A DNA stretch of 64,000 nt from Flectonema sp. DT1601. Lineage: Eukaryota > Euglenozoa > Diplonemea > Diplonemida > Diplonemidae. Position numbers and translations under genes: made by a program. Location: assembly GCA_964019425.1 (NCBI GenBank), contig OZ025800.1, positions 941,501 to 1,005,500 on the forward strand, in the 5' to 3' direction. This document shows positions 32,001 through 43,616 of the stretch, piece by piece (within the stretch, counting starts at the first letter, position 1; each line of letters begins with the position of its first letter). The notes beneath the pieces were generated by a model. That model was not told the origin of the DNA. It searched no databases and worked only from the letters and a program-made list of their open reading frames with translations.

Positions 32001-35000
32001 GTTTTTTAAAAACTTTGTGTGTGGAGCTGGCTGTTTTTTTGAAACTTTGTGCGGAGCTGGCTGTTTTTTTAAAACTTTGTGCGTGGAGCTGGCTGTTTTT
32101 TTGATAATTTGTGTGTGGAGCTGGCTGTTTTTTTGAAAATTTGTGTGGAGCTGGCTATTTTTTAAAACTTTGTGTGTGGAGCAGGCTATTTTTTAAAACT
32201 TTGTGTGTGGAGCTGGCTGTTTTTTTGAAACTTTGTGCGGAGCTGGCTATTTTTTTAAAACTTTGTGCGTGGAGCTGGCTGTTTTTTTGATAATTTGTGT
32301 GTGGAGCTGGCTGTTTTTTTGATAATTTGTGTGTGGAGCTGGCTATTTTTTAAAACTTTGTGTGTGGAGCAGGCAGTTTTTTAGAAACTTTGTGCGGAGC
32401 TGGCTGTTTTTTTAAAACTTTGTGCGTGGAGCTGGCTGTTTTTTTGATAATTTGTGTGTGGAGCTGGCTGTTTTTTTGAAAATTTGTGCGTGGAGCTGGC
32501 TATTTTTTAAAACTTTGTGTGTGGAGCAGGCAGTTTTTTAGAAACTTTGTGCGTGGAGCTGGCAGTTTTTTTGAAACTTTGTGTGTGGAGCTGGCCGTTT
32601 TTTGAAACTTTGTGCGTGGAGTTGGCTGCTTTTTTGAAACCTTGTGTGGAGCTAGCTGTTTTTTAAAACTTTGTGTGTTGAGCTGGCTGTATCTTTGAAA
32701 CTTTGTGTGCGGGGCTGTTTTATTGAAAATTTTTGTGTGGAGCTGGCTATTTTTTAAAAACTTTGTGCGTGGAGCTGGCTGTTTTTTTGAAACTTTGTGC
32801 GTGGAGCTGGCTGTTTTTTTGAAAATTTGTGTGGAGCTGGCTATTTTTTAAAACTTTGTGTGTGGAGCAGGCTATTTTTTAAAACTTTGTGTGTGGAGCT
32901 GGCTGCTTTTTTGAAACTTTGTGCGGAGCTGGCTGTTTTTTTAAAACTTTGTGCGTGGAGCTGGCTGTTTTTTTGATAATTTGTGTGTGGAGCTGGCTGT
33001 TTTTTTGATAATTTGTGTGTGGAGCTGGCTATTTTTTAAAACTTTGTGTGTGGAGCAGGCAGTTTTTTAGAAACTTTGTGCGTGGAGCTGGCAGTTTTTT
33101 TGAAACTTTGTGTGTGGAGCTGGCCGTTTTTTGAAACTTTGTGCGTGGAGTTGGCTGTTTTTTTGAAACCTTGTGTGGAGCTAGCTGTTTTTTAAAACTT
33201 TGTGTGTTGAGCTGGTTGTATTTTTGAAACTTTGTGTGTGGAGCTGGCAGTTTTTTGAAACTTTGTGCGTGGAGCTGGCTGTTTTTTTGAAACTTTTTGC
33301 GTGGAGCCGGCTGTTTTTTTGAAACTTTGTGTGTGGAGCTGGCTGTTTTTTTGAAACTTTGTGCGTGGAGCTGGCTGTTTTTTTGAAAATTTTTGTGTGG
33401 AGCTGGCTATTTTTTAAAACTTTGTGTGTAGAACTGGCAGTTTTTTTAAAACTTTGTGCGTGGAGCTGGCTGTTTTTTTGAAAATTTGTTTGTGGAGCTG
33501 GCTATTTTTTAAAACTTTGTGTGTGGAGCTGGCTGTTTCTTTGAAACTTTTTGCGTGGAGCCGGCTGTTTTTTTGAAACTTTGTGTGTGGAGCTGGCTGT
33601 TTTTTTGAAACTTTATGTGTGGAGCTGGCTGTTTTTTTGAAACTTTGTGTGGAGCTAGCTGTTTTTTAAAACTTTGTGTGTTGAGCTGGCTGTATTTTTG
33701 AAACTTTGTGTGTGGAGCCGTCTGTTTTTTCGAAACTTTGTGTGTGGAGCTGGCTGTTTTTTTGAAACTTTGTGCGTGGAGCTGGCTGTTTTTTTGAAAA
33801 TTTTTGTGTGGAGCTGGCTGTTTCTTAAAACTTTGTGTGTGGAGCTGGCTGTTTTTTTGAAACTTTGTGCGTGGAGCTGGCTGTTTTTTTGAAAATTTTT
33901 GTGTGGAACTAGCTGTTTTTTAAAACTTTGTGTGTGGAGCTGGCTGTTTTTTTGAAACTTTGTGTGTGGAGCTGGCTGTTTTTTTGAAACTTTGTGCGTG
34001 GAGCTGGCTGTTTTTTTGAAAATTTTTGTGTGGAGCTGGCTGTTTTTTAAAACTTTGTGTGTGGAGCTGGCTGTTTTTTTGAAACTTTGTGTGGAGCTAG
34101 CTGTTTTTTAAAACTTTGTGTGTTGAGCTGGCTGTATTTTTGAAACTTTGTGTGTGGAGCCGTCTGTTTTTTCGAAACTTTGTGTGTGGAGCTTGCTGTT
34201 TTTTTGAAACTTTGTGTGTGGAGCTGGCTGTTTTTTTGAAACTTTGTGCGGAGCTGGCTGTTTTTTTAAAACTTTGTGCGTGGAGCTGGCTGTTTTTTTG
34301 CAACTTTGTGGAGCAGGCTATTTTTTAAAACTTTGTGTGTGGAGCTGGCTATTTTTTAAACCTTTGTGTGTGGAGCTGGCAGTTTTTTTGAAACTTTGTG
34401 CGTGGAGCTGGCAGTTTTTTTGAAACTTTGTGTGTGGAGCTGGCAGTTTTTTGAAACTTTGTGCGTGGAGCTGGCTGTTTTTTTGAAACTTTTTGCGTGG
34501 AGCCGGCTGTTTTTTCGAAACTTTGTGTGTGGAGCTTGCTGTTTTTTTGAAACTTTGTGTGTGGAGCTGGCTGTTTTTTTGAAACTTTGTGTGTGGAGCT
34601 GGCTGTTTTTTTGAAAATTTTTGTGTGGAGCTGGCTATTTTTTAAAACTTTGTGTGTAGAACTGGCAGTTTTTTTAAAACTTTGTGCGTGGAGCTGGCTG
34701 TTTTTTTGAAAATTTGTTTGTGGAGCTGGCTATTTTTTAAAACTTTGTGTGTGGAGCTGGCTGTTTCTTTGAAACTTTTTGCGTGGAGCCGGCTGTTTTT
34801 TTGAAACTTTGTGTGTGGAGCTGGCTGTTTTTTTGAAACTTTGTGTGTGGAGCTGGCTGTTTTTTTGAAACTTTGTGTGGAGCTAGCTGTTTTTTAAAAC
34901 TTTGTGTGTTGAGCTGGCTGTATTTTTGAAACTTTGTGTGTGGAGCCGTCTGTTTTTTCGAAACTTTGTGTGTGGAGCTGGCTGTTTTTTTGAAACTTTG

Positions 35001-37041
35001 TGCGTGGAGCTGGCTGTTTTTTTGAAAATTTTTGTGTGGAGCTGGCTGTTTTTTAAAACTTTGTGTGTGGAGCTTGCTGTTTTTTTGAAACTTTGTGTGT
35101 GGAGCTGGCTGTTTTTTTGAAACTTTGTGCGTGGAGCTGGCTGTTTTTTTGAAAATTTTTGTGTGGAGCTGGCTGTTTTTTAAAACTTTGTGTGTGGAGC
35201 TGGCTGTTTTTTTGAAACTTTGTGCGTGGAGCTGGCTGTTTTTTAAAAACTTTGTGCGTGGAGCTGGCTGTTTTTTTGAAAATTTGTGTGGAGCTGGCTA
35301 TTTTTTAAAACTTTGTGTGTGGAGCAGGCTATTTTTTAAAACTTTGTGTGTGGAGCTGGCTGTTTTTTTGAAACTTTGTGCGGAGCTGGCTGTTTTTTTA
35401 AAACTTTGTGCGTGGAGCTGGCTGTTTTTTTGATAATTTGTGTGTGGAGCTGGCTGTTTTTTTGATAATTTGTGTGTGGAGCTGGCTATTTTTTAAAACT
35501 TTGTGTGTGGAGCAGGCAGTTTTTTAGAAACTTTGTGCGGAGCTAGCTGTTTTTTTAAAACTTTGTGCGTGGAGCTGGCTGTTTTTTTGAAACTTTGTGC
35601 GTGGAGCTGGTAGTTTTTTTGAAACTTTGTGCGTGGAGTTGGCTGTTTTTTTTAAACTTTGTGCGTGGAGCTGGCTGTTTTTTTGAAACTTTGTGTGGAG
35701 CTAGCTGTTTTTTAAAACTTTGTGTGTTGAGCTGGCTGTATTTTTGAAACTTTGTGTGTGGAGCTGGCTGTATTTTTGAAACTTTTTATGTGGAGCCGTC
35801 TGTTTTTTAAAAACTTTGTGTGTGGAGCTGGCTGTTTTTTTGAAACTTTGTGCGGAGCTGGCTGTTTTTTTAAAACTTTGTGCGTGGAGCTGGCTGTTTT
35901 TTTGATAATTTGTGTGTGGAGCTGGCTGTTTTTTTGAAAATTTGTGTGGAGCTGGCTATTTTTTAAAACTTTGTGTGTGGAGCAGGCTATTTTTTAAAAC
36001 TTTGTGTGTGGAGCTGGCTGTTTTTTTGAAACTTTGTGCGGAGCTGGCTGTTTTTTTAAAACTTTGTGCGTGGAGCTGGCTGTTTTTTTGATAATTTGTG
36101 TGTGGAGCTGGCTGTTTTTTTGATAATTTGTGTGTGGAGCTGGCTATTTTTTAAAACTTTGTGTGTGGAGCAGGCAGTTTTTTAGAAACTTTGTGCGGAG
36201 CTGGCTGTTTTTTTAAAACTTTGTGCGTGGAGCTGGCTGTTTTTTTGATAATTTGTGTGTGGAGCTGGCTGTTTTTTTGAAAATTTGTGCGTGGAGCTGG
36301 CTATTTTTTAAAACTTTGTGTGTGGAGCAGGCAGTTTTTTAGAAACTTTGTGCGTGGAGCTGGCAGTTTTTTTGAAACTTTGTGTGTGGAGCTGGCCGTT
36401 TTTTGAAACTTTGTGCGTGGAGTTGGCTGCTTTTTTGAAACCTTGTGTGGAGCTAGCTGTTTTTTAAAACTTTGTGTGTTGAGCTGGCTGTATCTTTGAA
36501 ACTTTGTGTGCGGGGCTGTTTTATTGAAAATTTTTGTGTGGAGCTGGCTATTTTTTAAAAACTTTGTGCGTGGAGCTGGCTGTTTTTTTGAAACTTTGTG
36601 CGTGGAGCTGGCTGTTTTTTTGAAAATTTGTGTGGAGCTGGCTATTTTTTAAAACTTTGTGTGTGGAGCAGGCTATTTTTTAAAACTTTGTGTGTGGAGC
36701 TGGCTGCTTTTTTGAAACTTTGTGCGGAGCTGGCTGTTTTTTTAAAACTTTGTGCGTGGAGCTGGCTGTTTTTTTGATAATTTGTGTGTGGAGCTGGCTG
36801 TTTTTTTGATAATTTGTGTGTGGAGCTGGCTATTTTTTAAAACTTTGTGTGTGGAGCAGGCAGTTTTTTAGAAACTTTGTGCGTGGAGCTGGCAGTTTTT
36901 TTGAAACTTTGTGTGTGGAGCTGGCCGTTTTTTGAAACTTTGTGCGTGGAGTTGGCTGTTTTTTTGAAACCTTGTGTGGAGCTAGCTGTTTTTTAAAACT
37001 TTGTGTGTTGAGCTGGTTGTATTTTTGAAACTTTGTGTGTG
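29028..37041 (+). repeat. Higher-order tandem duplication, 4213-bp unit, second copy with ~412-bp deletion
   Basis: The block 29028-33240 is followed at once by a near-identical copy, 33241-37041. Up to about 30087 the offset is 4213; after about 30498 it is 3801, so the second copy lacks roughly 412 bp (a whole number of monomers). In the parts I compared I saw very few substitutions (one near 32249 versus 36050), so the event is recent. Confidence 0.88.
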
Positions 37042-40000
37042 GGGCTGTTTTATTGAAAATTTTTGTGTGGAGCTGGCTATTTTTTAAAAACTTTGTGCGT
37101 GGAGCTGGCTGTTTTTTTGAAACTTTGTGCGTGGAGCTATTTTTTAAAACTTTGTGTGTGGAACTGGCAGTTTTTTTTAAAACTTTGTGCGTGGAGCTGG
37201 CTGTTTTTTTGAAACTTTGTGCGTGGAGCTGGCAGTTTTTTTGAAACTTTGTGCGTGGAGCCGGCTGTTTTTTTAAAACTTTGTGTGTGGAGCTGGCTGT
37301 TTTTTTGAAACTTTGTGCGTGGAGCTGGCAGTTTTTTTGAAACTTTGTGCGTGGAGTTGGCTGTTTTTTTGAAACTTTGTGTGTGGAGCAGGCTATTTTT
37401 TAAAACTTTGTGTGTGGAGCTGGCTGTTTTTTTGAAACTTTGTGCGTGGAGCTATTTTTTAAAACTTTGTGTGTGGAACTGGCAGTTTTTTTTAAAACTT
37501 TGTGCGTGGAGCTGGCTGTTTTTTTGAAACTTTGTGTGTGGAGCTGGCTGTTTTTTTGAAACTTTGTGCGTGGAGCTGGCAGTTTTTTTGAAACTTTGTG
37601 CGTGGAGTTGGCTGTTTTTTTGAAACTTTGTGTGTGGAGCAGGCTATTTTTTAAAACTTTGTGTGTGGAGCTGGCTGTTTTTTTAAAACTTTGTGTGTGG
37701 AGCTGGCTGTTTTTTTGAAACTTTGTGCGTGGAGCTGGCAGTTTTTTTGAAACTTTGTGCGTGGAGTTGGCTGTTTTTTTGAAACTTTGTGTGTGGAGCA
37801 GGCTATTTTTTTGAAACTTTGTGTGTGGAGCTGGCTGTTTTTTTAAAACTTTGTGCGTGGAGCTGGCTGTTTTTTTGCAACTTTGTGGAGCAGGCTATTT
37901 TTTAAAACTTTGTGTGTGGAGCTGGCTATTTTTTAAACCTTTGTGTGTGGAGCTGGCAGTTTTTTTGAAACTTTGTGCGTGGAGCTGGCAGTTTTTTTGA
38001 AACTTTGTGTGTGGAGCTGGCAGTTTTTTGAAACTTTGTGCGTGGAGCTGGCTGTTTTTTTGAAACTTTTTGCGTGGAGCCGGCTGTTTTTTCGAAACTT
38101 TGTGTGTGGAGCTTGCTGTTTTTTTGAAACTTTGTGTGTGGAGCTGGCTGTTTTTTTGAAACTTTGTGTGTGGAGCTGGCTGTTTTTTTGAAAATTTTTG
38201 TGTGGAGCTGGCTATTTTTTAAAACTTTGTGTGTAGAACTGGCAGTTTTTTTAAAACTTTGTGCGTGGAGCTGGCTGTTTTTTTGAAACTTTGTGCGTGG
38301 AGCTGGCTGTTTTTTTGAAACTTTGTGCGTGGAGCTGGCTGTTTTTTTAAAACTTTGTGTGTGGAGCTGGCTGTTTTTTTAAAACTTTGTGTGTGGAGCT
38401 GGCTGTTTTTTTGAAACTTTGTGCGTGGAGCTGGCAGTTTTTTTGAAACTTTGTGCGTGGAGTTGGCTGTTTTTTTGAAACTTTGTGTGTGGAGCAGGCT
38501 ATTTTTTAAAACTTTGTGTGTGGAGCTGGCTGTTTTTTTGAAACTTTGTGCGGAGCTGGCTGTTTTTTTAAAACTTTGTGCGTGGAGCTGGCTGTTTTTT
38601 TGATAATTTGTGTGTGGAGCTGGCTGTTTTTTTGAAAATTTGTGTGGAGCTGGCTATTTTTTAAAACTTTGTGTGTGGAGCAGGCTATTTTTTAAAACTT
38701 TGTGTGTGGAGCTGGCTGCTTTTTTGAAACTTTGTGCGGAGCTGGCTGTTTTTTTAAAACTTTGTGCGTGGAGCTGGCTGTTTTTTTGATAATTTGTGTG
38801 TGGAGCTGGCTGTTTTTTTGAAAATTTGTGCGTGGAGCTGGCTATTTTTTAAAACTTTGTGTGTGGAGCAGGCAGTTTTTTAGAAACTTTGTGCGTGGAG
38901 CTGGCAGTTTTTTTGAAACTTTGTGTGTGGAACTGGCCGTTTTTTGAAACTTTGTGCGTGGAGTTGGCTGTTTTTTTGAAACTTTGTGTGTGGAGCTGGC
39001 TGTTTATTAAAACTTTGTGTGGAGCTAGCTGTTTTTTAAAACTTTGTGTGTTGAGCTGGCTGTATCTTTGAAACTTTGTGTGTGGGGCTGTTTTATTGAA
39101 AATTTTTGTGTGGAGCTGGCTATTTTTTAAAAATTTGTGTGTGGAGCTGGCTGTTTTTTAAAAACTTTGTGCGTGGAGCTGGCTGTTTTTTTGAAACTTT
39201 GTGCGTGGAGCTGGCTGTTTTTTTGAAAATTTGTGTGGAGCTGGCTATTTTTTAAAACTTTGTGTGTGGAGCAGGCTATTTTTTAAAACTTTGTGTGTGG
39301 AGCTGGCTGTTTTTTTGAAACTTTGTGCGGAGCTGGCTGTTTTTTTAAAACTTTGTGCGTGGAGCTGGCTGTTTTTTTGATAATTTGTGTGTGGAGCTGG
39401 CTGTTTTTTTGATAATTTGTGTGTGGAGCTGGCTATTTTTTAAAACTTTGTGTGTGGAGCAGGCAGTTTTTTAGAAACTTTGTGCGTGGAGCTGGCTGTT
39501 TTTTTGATAATTTGTGTGTGGAGCTGGCTGTTTTTTTGAAAATTTGTGCGTGGAGCTGGCTATTTTTTAAAACTTTGTGTGTGGAGCAGGCAGTTTTTTA
39601 GAAACTTTGTGCGTGGAGCTGGCAGTTTTTTTGAAACTTTGTGTGTGGAGCTGGCCGTTTTTTGAAACTTTGTGCGTGGAGTTGGCTGTTTTTTTGAAAC
39701 CTTGTGTGGAGCTAGCTGTTTTTTAAAACTTTGTGTGTTGAGCTGGCTGTATCTTTGAAACTTTGTGTGTGGGGCTGTTTTATTGAAAATTTTTGTGTGG
39801 AGCTGGCTATTTTTTGAAAACTTTGTGCGTGGAGCTGGCTGTTTTTTTGAAAATTTGTGTGGAGCTGGCTATTTTTTAAAACTTTGTGTGTGGAGCAGGC
39901 TATTTTTTAAAACTTTGTGTGTGGAGCTGGCTGCTTTTTTGAAACTTTGTGCGGAGCTGGCTGTTTTTTTAAAACTTTGTGCGTGGAGCTGGCTGTTTTT

Positions 40001-40904
40001 TTGATAATTTGTGTGTGGAGCTGGCTGTTTTTTTGATAATTTGTGTGTGGAGCTGGCTATTTTTTAAAACTTTGTGTGTGGAGCAGGCAGTTTTTTAGAA
40101 ACTTTGTGTGTGGAGCTGGCAGTTTTTTTGAAACTTTGTGTGTGGAGCTGGCCGTTTTTTGAAACTTTGTGCGTGGAGTTGGCTGTTTTTTTGAAACCTT
40201 GTGTGGAGCTAGCTGTTTTTTAAAACTTTGTGTGTTGAGCTGGCTGTATCTTTGAAACTTTGTGTGTGGGGCTGTTTTATTGAAAATTTTTGTGTGGAGC
40301 TGGCTATTTTTTAAAAACTTTGTGCGTGGAGCTGGCTGTTTTTTTGAAACTTTGTGCGTGGAGCTGGCTGTTTTTTTGAAAATTTGTGTGGAGCTGGCTA
40401 TTTTTTAAAAATTTGTGTGTGGAGCTGGCTGTTTTTTAAAAACTTTGTGCGTGGAGCTGGCTGTTTTTTTGAAACTTTGTGCGTGGAGCTGGCTGTTTTT
40501 TTGAAAATTTGTGTGGAGCTGGCTATTTTTTAAAACTTTGTGTGTGGAGCAGGCTATTTTTTAAAACTTTGTGTGTGGAGCTGGCTGTTTTTTTGAAACT
40601 TTGTGCGGAGCTGGCTGTTTTTTTAAAACTTTGTGCGTGGAGCTGGCTGTTTTTTTGATAATTTGTGTGTGGAGCTGGCTGTTTTTTTGAAAATTTGTGT
40701 GGAGCTGGCTATTTTTTAAAACTTTGTGTGTGGAGCTGGCTGTTTTTTTGAAACTTTGTGCGGAGCTGGCTGTTTTTTTAAAACTTTGTGCGTGGAGCTG
40801 GCTGTTTTTTTGAAAATTTGTGTGTGGAGCTGGCTATTTTTTAAAACTTTGTGTGTGGAGCAGGCAGTTTTTTAGAAACTTTGTGCGTGGAGCTGGCAGT
40901 TTTT

Positions 40905-41718
40905 GTTTTTTTTTCAAAATTAATAAAAAAGAATATAAAAAAAAAACAAAAAAAAAAAAGAATAAACAATGTTATCATTGTTTTTTTTTATCGTTCGACT
41001 TTGTCGACTAATTTTTATTTTCCGTTTTTTTTCTTAAAAATAAATAATAAGAATTTAAAAAAAAAAAAAAGAATAAACAATGTTATCATTGTTTTTTTAT
41101 CGATCGACTATGTCGATCACTTTCTATTTTCCGTCCTGGTCAAGACGCTAAACTGATTGTTTTTTCTTTAAAATAATTAAAAGGATTTAAAAAAAAAGAA
41201 AAAAAAAAAAAAAAAAAGAATAAACAATGTTATCATTGTTTTTTTTTCTATCGATCGACTATGTCGATTAATTTCTATTTTCCGTCCCGATCGAGACGCT
41301 AAACTGATTGTTTCCTTTTTTTTAAATAATAAATAAAAAAAAAAAAAAAAAAAAGAGCATCTCCCTGCTATCCTCATATCCCCACAATAATATTATACCT
41401 TTTCATTTTCTCTTTCCTTTTCTGGTCTTTTTTTTTTTTTCTTCTTTTTTTTCCTTTTTATTTATATTTTATTTTTTTTTTTATTTTTTTCATGTTTGAT
41501 TATTTCCTCTTCATATTTTTTTTTTTTTTCTCTGCCTCTCTCTTAATTCTGTTCGTTTCTTTGAAACGAAAATTCATTTGAATATTATTCCTTGGTCAGC
41601 AACAGTCGTTGTCGCCCTCTGGGCCTGTTAAAAAAAAAAAAATAAAAAGAAAGTTTACATCGGGAATAGGGCAGGAGCCAAAAGCTCCCAGTCCGTTACT
41701 TCCCACTCTATCGAATTC
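40905..41718 (+). mobile_element. Foldback-type element 1, one arm plus core (truncated)
   Basis: About three tandem units of the hairpin-rich ~130-bp repeat (see the second element) lead into the core sequence that starts GAGCATCTCCCTGC (41355) and ends near CCCACTCTATCGAATTC (41716), where satellite resumes. The opposite, inverted arm is missing. Core identity to 43490-45700 of the second element is high. Confidence 0.75.
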
Positions 41719-42175
41719 TTTTGAAACTTTGTGTGTGGAGCTAGCTATTTTTTAAAACTTTGTGTGTTGAGCTGGCTGTATCTTTGAAACTTTGTGTGTG
41801 GGGCTGTTTTATTGAAAATTTTTGTGTGGAGCTGGCTATTTTTTAAAAATTTGTGTGTGGAGCTGGCTGTTTTTTAAAAACTTTGTGCGTGGAGCTGGCT
41901 GTTTTTTTGAAACTTTGTGTGTGGAGCTGGCAGTTTTTTTGAAACTTTGTGCGGAGCTGGCTGTTTTATTGAAAATTTTTGTGTGGAGCTGGCTATTTTT
42001 TAAAACTTTGTGTGTGGAGCTGGCAGTTTTTTTGAAACTTTGTGTGTGGAGCCGTCTGTTTTTTCGAAACTTTGTGTGTGGAGCTGGCTGTTTTTTTGAA
42101 ACTTTGTGCGGAGCTGGCTGTTTTTTTAAAACTTTGTGCGTGGAGCTGGCTGTTTTTTTGCAACTTTGTGGAGCA
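41719..42175 (+). repeat. Satellite island between the two foldback elements
   Basis: About 14 monomers of the same 32-bp family in the same orientation as the main array. Their presence shows that both foldback elements inserted in, or spread within, the satellite. Confidence 0.95.
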
Positions 42176-43317
42176 TAAACGGCTATGTCGATCACTTTCT
42201 ATTTTCCGTCCTGGTCAAGACGCTAAACTGATTGTTTTTTTTCTTCAAAATTAATAAAAAAGAATATAAAAAAATACAAAAAAAAGAATGAACAATGTTA
42301 TCATTGTTTTTTTTATCGATCGACTATGTCGATTACTTTCTATTTTCCGTCCTGGTCAAGACGCTAAACTGATTGTTTTTTTTTTCAAAATAAAAAAAAT
42401 ATTAAAAAAAAAAAAATAAAAAAAAAGAATAAACAATGTTATCATTGTTTTTTTTTATCGTTCGACTTTGTTGACTAATTTCTATTTTCCGTTTTTTTTT
42501 CTTTAAAAAATAAATAAAAAGAATTTAAAATAAAAAAAAAAAAGAATAAACAATGTTATCATTGTTTTTTTTATCGATCGACTATGTCGATCACTTTCTA
42601 TTTTCCGTCCTGGTCAAGACGCTAAACTGATTGTTTTTTTTTTCAAAATAAAAAAAATATTAAAAAAAAAAAAATAAAAAAAAAGAATAAACAATGTTAT
42701 CATTGTTTTTTTTTATCGTTCGACTTTGTTGACTAATTTCTATTTTCCGTTTTTTTTTCTTTAAAAAATAAATAAAAAGAATTTAAAATAAAAAAAAAAA
42801 AGAATAAACAATGTTATCATTGTTTTTTTTATCGATCGACTATGTCGATCACTTTCTATTTTCCGTCCTGGTCAAGACGCTAAACTGATTGTTTTTTTTT
42901 CAAAATTAATAAAAAAGAATATAAAAAAAATAAAAAAAAAAAGAATAAACAATGTTATCATTGTTTTTTTTTATCGTTCGACTTTGTTGACTAATTTCTA
43001 TTTTCCATTTTTTTTCTTTTAAAAATAAATAAAAAGAATTAAAATAAAAAAAAAAAAAAGAATAAACAATGTTATCATTGTTTTTTTTATCGATCGACTA
43101 TGTCGATTACTTTCTATTTTCCGTCCTGGTCAGGACGCTAAACTGATTGTTTTTTTTTTTTCTTTAAAAATAAATAAAAAGATTAAAAAAAAAAAAAAAA
43201 GGAATAAACAATGTTATCATTGTTTTTTTTTTATCGATCGACTATGTCGATTACTTACTATTTTCCGTCCTGGTCAAGACGCTAAACTGATTGTTTTTTC
43301 TTTAAAATAATTAAAAA

Positions 43318-43350
<33 letters not shown>

Positions 43351-43616
43351 AATAAACAATGTTATCATTGTTTTTTTTTCTATCGATCAACTATGTCGAT
43401 TAATTTCTATTTTCCGTCCTGATCGAGACGCTAAACTGATTGTTTCCTTTTTTTAAATAATAAATAAGAAAAAAAAAAAAAAAAAAAAAAGAGCATCTCC
43501 CTGCTATCCCTCATATCCCCACAATAATATTATACCTTTTCATTTTCTCTTTCCTTTTCTGGTCTTTTTTTTTTTCTTTTTTTTCCTTTTTCATACAACG
43601 TTTTTTATTTATATAT

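Larger units (their letters stand above)
25116..40905 (+). repeat. Main satellite array, ~32-bp monomer
   Basis: Almost 16 kb of head-to-tail monomers, roughly 500 copies, each made of GAAACTTTGTGYGTGGAGCT, GGCTG and a T run of 6-7. Variants differ in length (about 27-33 bp) and in a few fixed positions (GCGTG/GTGTG, GGAGCTGG/GGAGCCGG/GGAGCTAG, TTTTTTT/TATTTTT). All copies face the same way. Both strands lack stops in long stretches, so ORFs of 60-244 codons appear (minus-strand repeats of the KKTASSTHKVSKKQ type); because 32 is not a multiple of 3 the peptide repeat is 32 residues over three monomers. I regard these ORFs as by-products. Confidence 0.97.

Noticed and set aside
25312-40004. 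Dozens of 60-244-codon ORFs on both strands in the repeat array
   Set aside because: They are the satellite monomer read in different frames; the monomer has few stops and its 32-bp length makes a 32-residue peptide repeat. Starts and stops depend on single variant monomers.
25116-40905. CRISPR-like regular repeats
   Set aside because: Monomers are directly contiguous with no unique spacers, and the genome is eukaryotic.
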